From contig DCUQ01000009.1 in NCBI GenBank assembly GCA_002327865.1, forward strand, positions 380,442-444,441: DNA of 64,000 nucleotides, written 5' to 3'. Each line of letters begins with the position of its first letter. Positions within the stretch are counted from its first letter, which is position 1. This document shows positions 61,580-64,000 of the stretch, one piece after another. Made by a program: the position numbers and the translations under genes. The DNA is from Syntrophaceae bacterium UBA2210 (GTDB lineage: Bacteria > Desulfobacterota > Syntrophia > Syntrophales > UBA2210). The notes below the pieces were generated by a model. The model saw only the letters and a program-made list of their open reading frames with translations. It was not told the origin of the DNA and did no database searches.

Positions 61580-62803
61580 TTATTCCGTGTTTCTGCAGGT
61601 GGTTCCACGTGACACCCAGACCAGGATGGAAATGACGAGGATTAAAAGAATCTCCATTCCTCCTGCGAAGAAATAAACCGCGCTGAGACTCCATATTCCC
61701 TTGATCCAACCCACGATATGAACGGAAAGCGACCCGATCCCGAAGACCAGAATGAATTTTATGCCGTACCCGGTACTCCTCCATCGTTTCGGTGTGTATT
61801 TTGCGACAAGGCTGTTTTCAATGGGTTGCACGCCCAGGGCGAAAAATATGTACATGGCGGCCGATATCACTAGCAGTACCTGGCTTGTTAAGGCCATCAG
61901 GATGAGAAACGGGAAGGCCAGGCTGTAAAATAACAGATACATCCACCTGAGATCGCACCTGTCCGCGATTTTTCCTCCCACGATCTGGCCGATGACGGCA
62001 ATCGTATAGACGAGCGAGGCCAGCATTGCCGCGGCTGCCGTCTTCGCTCCGGTCAGATTGGGCGGATCCATGTCCCTGAGAAAATCCCAGAGAAAAGAGG
62101 CCTTGAGCTCAAGATACGCAGGGAGGACGATACTGTTGCCCCGGTAGATCAAACCGGCGATGGTCACGACGACGCACAGGATAATAAAGTATTTCATGGT
62201 ATTGTTGCTGTTTAGGGTATCCGGTACATATATTTTCTCTTCCGCATGGATCGGTGTTTCGTCGATTGCTACCATGAACAGCATAACGCCCCATATAATG
62301 CTGAAGAAGCCGATCATCATATAGGTGGCTTCCCATCCGATCAGCCAGTTCAGAAGACCGGCCGCGAACGGCGCGCTGACCATCCCCAGATTCCCGGCGA
62401 TGCCGTTAATGCCGAGCGCCATGCCCCGGTTTTTCATGCCGAGCGATATTAATCCTATCCCGGCGGGATGATAAATACTGGCGAAAAAGCCTATGACAGC
62501 CAGGGAAAACATCATTGATGTCCGGGTAGTCGCAAAAGCGGTTAATATGGCGCCCAGTCCGGTACCCGCGAAGAAGATTATAAGGGTTATACGGTTATTG
62601 AATCGGTCTGCGATCATCCCCCAGGGAAGAGCGGTGAGTCCGTACAGGAGATACATGAGAAAGCTCAATTTAAGCACATCTCCCAGGTTCATGTTCAACG
62701 AAATCATGAGAGGTATTGCAAGTGCCGGAAATATCAGCTCGTAAAAATGTGTTAAGAAATGGGCGACACAGGTAAAAATCATTATCTTGTTCTGATTGCT
62801 CAT
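61580..62803 (-). CDS. MFS-family transporter
   Basis: A 407-residue inner-membrane protein with 12 predicted spans. The loop between spans 2 and 3 has PWGMIADRFNNR, a typical MFS motif A; the middle loop is long and hydrophilic (DETPIHAEEKIYVPDTLNSNN). IGFFASIYHPAGIGLISLGMKNRGMALGINGIAGNLG fits the third to fifth spans. No gene beside it shows the substrate. It converges on the glycosyltransferase fusion (81 bases between). Confidence 0.85.
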   Translation of the reverse strand: MSNQNKIMIFTCVAHFLTHFYELIFPALAIPLMISLNMNLGDVLKLSFLMYLLYGLTALPWGMIADRFNNRITLIIFFAGTGLGAILTAFATTRTSMMFSLAVIGFFASIYHPAGIGLISLGMKNRGMALGINGIAGNLGMVSAPFAAGLLNWLIGWEATYMMIGFFSIIWGVMLFMVAIDETPIHAEEKIYVPDTLNSNNTMKYFIILCVVVTIAGLIYRGNSIVLPAYLELKASFLWDFLRDMDPPNLTGAKTAAAAMLASLVYTIAVIGQIVGGKIADRCDLRWMYLLFYSLAFPFLILMALTSQVLLVISAAMYIFFALGVQPIENSLVAKYTPKRWRSTGYGIKFILVFGIGSLSVHIVGWIKGIWSLSAVYFFAGGMEILLILVISILVWVSRGTTCRNTE

Positions 62804-62839
62804 AAATAATATGCTTCGATTACCGATCGGGTCACCGGT

Positions 62840-63394
62840 TCATTCTTCGATTTTATACCTGAATTTTGCCACTATATTGAGTTTTGACAGTTCGAGTTCT
62901 TCCGGAAAGGGTGAAAACGGAGCGGCCGATCTTATGGCGTGCAAAGATTCCGCATCGAGCAACCCGTATCCCGATGAAGTAATAATTCGGGAACCCGCGA
63001 GCATGCCCTCTTTCACTATTGAAAACTCGACGACGGTTGTTCCCCCTTCCCCCCGGTTGAATGCGTCGTCGGGATATGACCACTTTCCATCTATGCTTTT
63101 CTTTACCTTGAGCAGGTATGGATAGTATCGCGTATCCGTGCTGTCAAGGTCTATTGTATCCACGGCGTTAATTTTGTTTAGTTGAGAGATATGCTGTTCC
63201 GCCGCGCCGTGCGTGGCATCTTTTTCGCCTGCCGGTGTTTTTTCGAATTTCTCCGGATGACTCTCCAGGCTTACGGAAAAAACATCTTCCCCGGCCGGGA
63301 ATCCGCCGTTAATAAGACCGGAAAGGGCGACGACAGCGATATGACCCGCAAGCGAGATGGCTATGGCTGTTAAGAAGATCTTTCTTGAAAGCAT
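62840..63394 (-). CDS. TonB-like protein
   Basis: A 184-residue protein starting at 63394 after GGTGAGAG; a longer frame to 63445 is unlikely. One N-terminal membrane anchor (IFLTAIAISLAGHIAVVALSGLI) is followed by a periplasmic linker and a TonB C-terminal domain (YYPYLLKVKKSIDGKWSYPDDA, GGTTVVEFSIVKEGMLAGSRIITSSGYGLLDAESLHAI). It could pass proton-motive force to an outer-membrane receptor or act in envelope assembly; no ExbB, ExbD or receptor gene is nearby. Confidence 0.85.
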   Translation of the reverse strand: MLSRKIFLTAIAISLAGHIAVVALSGLINGGFPAGEDVFSVSLESHPEKFEKTPAGEKDATHGAAEQHISQLNKINAVDTIDLDSTDTRYYPYLLKVKKSIDGKWSYPDDAFNRGEGGTTVVEFSIVKEGMLAGSRIITSSGYGLLDAESLHAIRSAAPFSPFPEELELSKLNIVAKFRYKIEE

Positions 63395-63487
63395 GTCTCT
63401 CACCGTTTGGCATATTATATACGGTACTTTTCGTATAGTTTCCATCCAGAAATGGTCTTTTACTTTTTATTGTGGTACTATTTTCCG

Positions 63488-63937
63488 ATGCGAGACGACG
63501 AGTATTTTATGAAAATAGCCCTCGAGGAGGCCGTGGCGGCCATGGAATCGGGAGAAGTTCCCGTAGGCGCGGTGATAACCATGGAAGGGAAGGAGCTCGC
63601 GAGGGCTCATAACAGTCCTGTTCAGATGAAAGATCCTACCGCCCATGCCGAGATTCTCGCGATTCGAAAGGTTGCCGATATAACAGGAAATTACAGGCTT
63701 ACGGGAACTACTATCTATGTAACCATCGAACCCTGTATAATGTGCGCCGGGGCGATCAGTCACGCGAGAATCTCAAGACTTGTATTCGGCGCCACGGATC
63801 CGAAAGGGGGAGCCCTTTCTCTCTACGGCATGTTGGGTGATAAAAAGCTCAATCATAGTGTCGCGGTAACGGGTGGAATACTCGAAGAAGAATGCGGTAA
63901 AATTTTGAGTAGATTTTTCCGCGAAAAAAGGATATGA
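63488..63937 (+). CDS. tadA: tRNA-specific adenosine deaminase TadA
   Basis: A 149-residue enzyme starting at 63488; the longer frame to 63407 adds 27 hydrophobic residues that are not TadA-like and overlaps the start of the divergent TonB-like gene. Zn motifs HAEIL (with the catalytic Glu) and PCIMCAGAI are intact. FMKIALEEAVAAMESGEVPVGAV is the usual start. It converts A34 to inosine in tRNA-Arg. A tRNA-Ser begins 42 bases after its stop, an order often seen in related bacteria. Confidence 0.95.
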   Translation: MRDDEYFMKIALEEAVAAMESGEVPVGAVITMEGKELARAHNSPVQMKDPTAHAEILAIRKVADITGNYRLTGTTIYVTIEPCIMCAGAISHARISRLVFGATDPKGGALSLYGMLGDKKLNHSVAVTGGILEEECGKILSRFFREKRI

Positions 63938-63979
63938 GGGCACGTTCCGTAAAAGCGGATGAGAGATTTATCTTTACGC

Positions 63980-64000
63980 GGAGAGGTACCGAAGTGGTCG
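63980..64000 (+). tRNA. tRNA-Ser, 5-prime part only
   Basis: GGAGAGGTACCGAAGTGGTCG matches the acceptor arm and start of the D arm of bacterial tRNA-Ser (the run GAGGTACCGAAGTGGTC is characteristic). The gene runs off the right edge, so the anticodon and the long variable arm are not seen. It lies downstream of tadA on the same strand. Confidence 0.75.

Noticed and set aside
63407-63487. N-terminal extension of TadA
   Set aside because: It adds a hydrophobic stretch not seen in TadA, and the ATG at 63488 gives the normal length.
1-64000. Mobile elements, prophage, CRISPR
   Set aside because: No transposase, integrase, terminal inverted repeats or spaced direct repeats were seen anywhere in the window.

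Overview
The window reads as a chromosomal stretch from an anaerobic bacterium of the former Deltaproteobacteria (Desulfobacterota; a Syntrophus-like lineage is my best guess). The support is indirect. It consists of the order ispE / tRNA-Gln / prs / rplY / pth / ychF, a truncated glutaconyl-CoA decarboxylase carboxyltransferase at the left edge, a complete liv-type ABC transporter, a membrane pyrophosphatase, and oxygen-shy thiamine enzymes (archaeal-type Thi4, short ThiC). No phage, insertion sequence, CRISPR array or integrase was seen, and almost all of the DNA is coding.

Layout. 1-8.4 kb: end of gcdA, a DUF1844 gene, ispE, tRNA-Gln, prs, rplY, pth, a divergent H+-pyrophosphatase gene with a strong terminator, and ychF, all on the plus strand. 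8.4-8.6 kb: a non-coding stretch with four hairpins, two of which are tandem copies whose stems show a compensatory base change. 8.6-16.5 kb, minus strand: a tiny ORF, a universal stress protein behind a good sigma-54 promoter, a sigma-54 activator with palindromes after its stop codon, an EF-G paralogue, a GerMN-domain protein, a TPR lipoprotein, an HD hydrolase and a small protein. 16.9-21.8 kb, plus strand: livKHMGF. 21.8-28.1 kb, minus strand: mnmA-mtaB-rnc-radical SAM-era-der, a tRNA/ribosome maturation operon. 28.3-40.7 kb: mixed housekeeping and poorly known genes (hydrolases, NIL-ferredoxin, DUF1015, lytic transglycosylase, MATE pump, miaA with a glycosyltransferase, dinB, patatin, aldehyde dehydrogenase).

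40.7-49.8 kb, minus strand: one thiamine operon led by a TPP riboswitch with a transcription terminator. Its order is thiamine pyrophosphokinase, thiDN fusion, thi4, thiC (carrying a one-base frameshift), an ABC transporter (ATPase, permease, binding protein), thiM, thiE and a HAD hydrolase. The operon holds two different thiamine-phosphate synthases and a thiamine pyrophosphokinase but no ThiL, so a phosphatase step is implied; the terminal HAD protein is the candidate.

49.9-64 kb: RNase G, a Sua5/YrdC protein, MurJ, a CBS-ACT protein and a Rho-N-like protein (minus); HrpA and an unusual glycosyltransferase-P-loop kinase fusion (plus); an MFS transporter and a TonB-like protein (minus); tadA, and the first bases of a tRNA-Ser (plus).

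The observations I rate highest are the tandem-hairpin RNA after ychF, the GT-B/kinase fusion, the sigma-54 promoter and palindrome arrangement between the activator and the stress-protein gene, and the thiC frameshift together with the implied thiamine-monophosphate phosphatase. All assignments come from reading motifs by eye; no database search was run.
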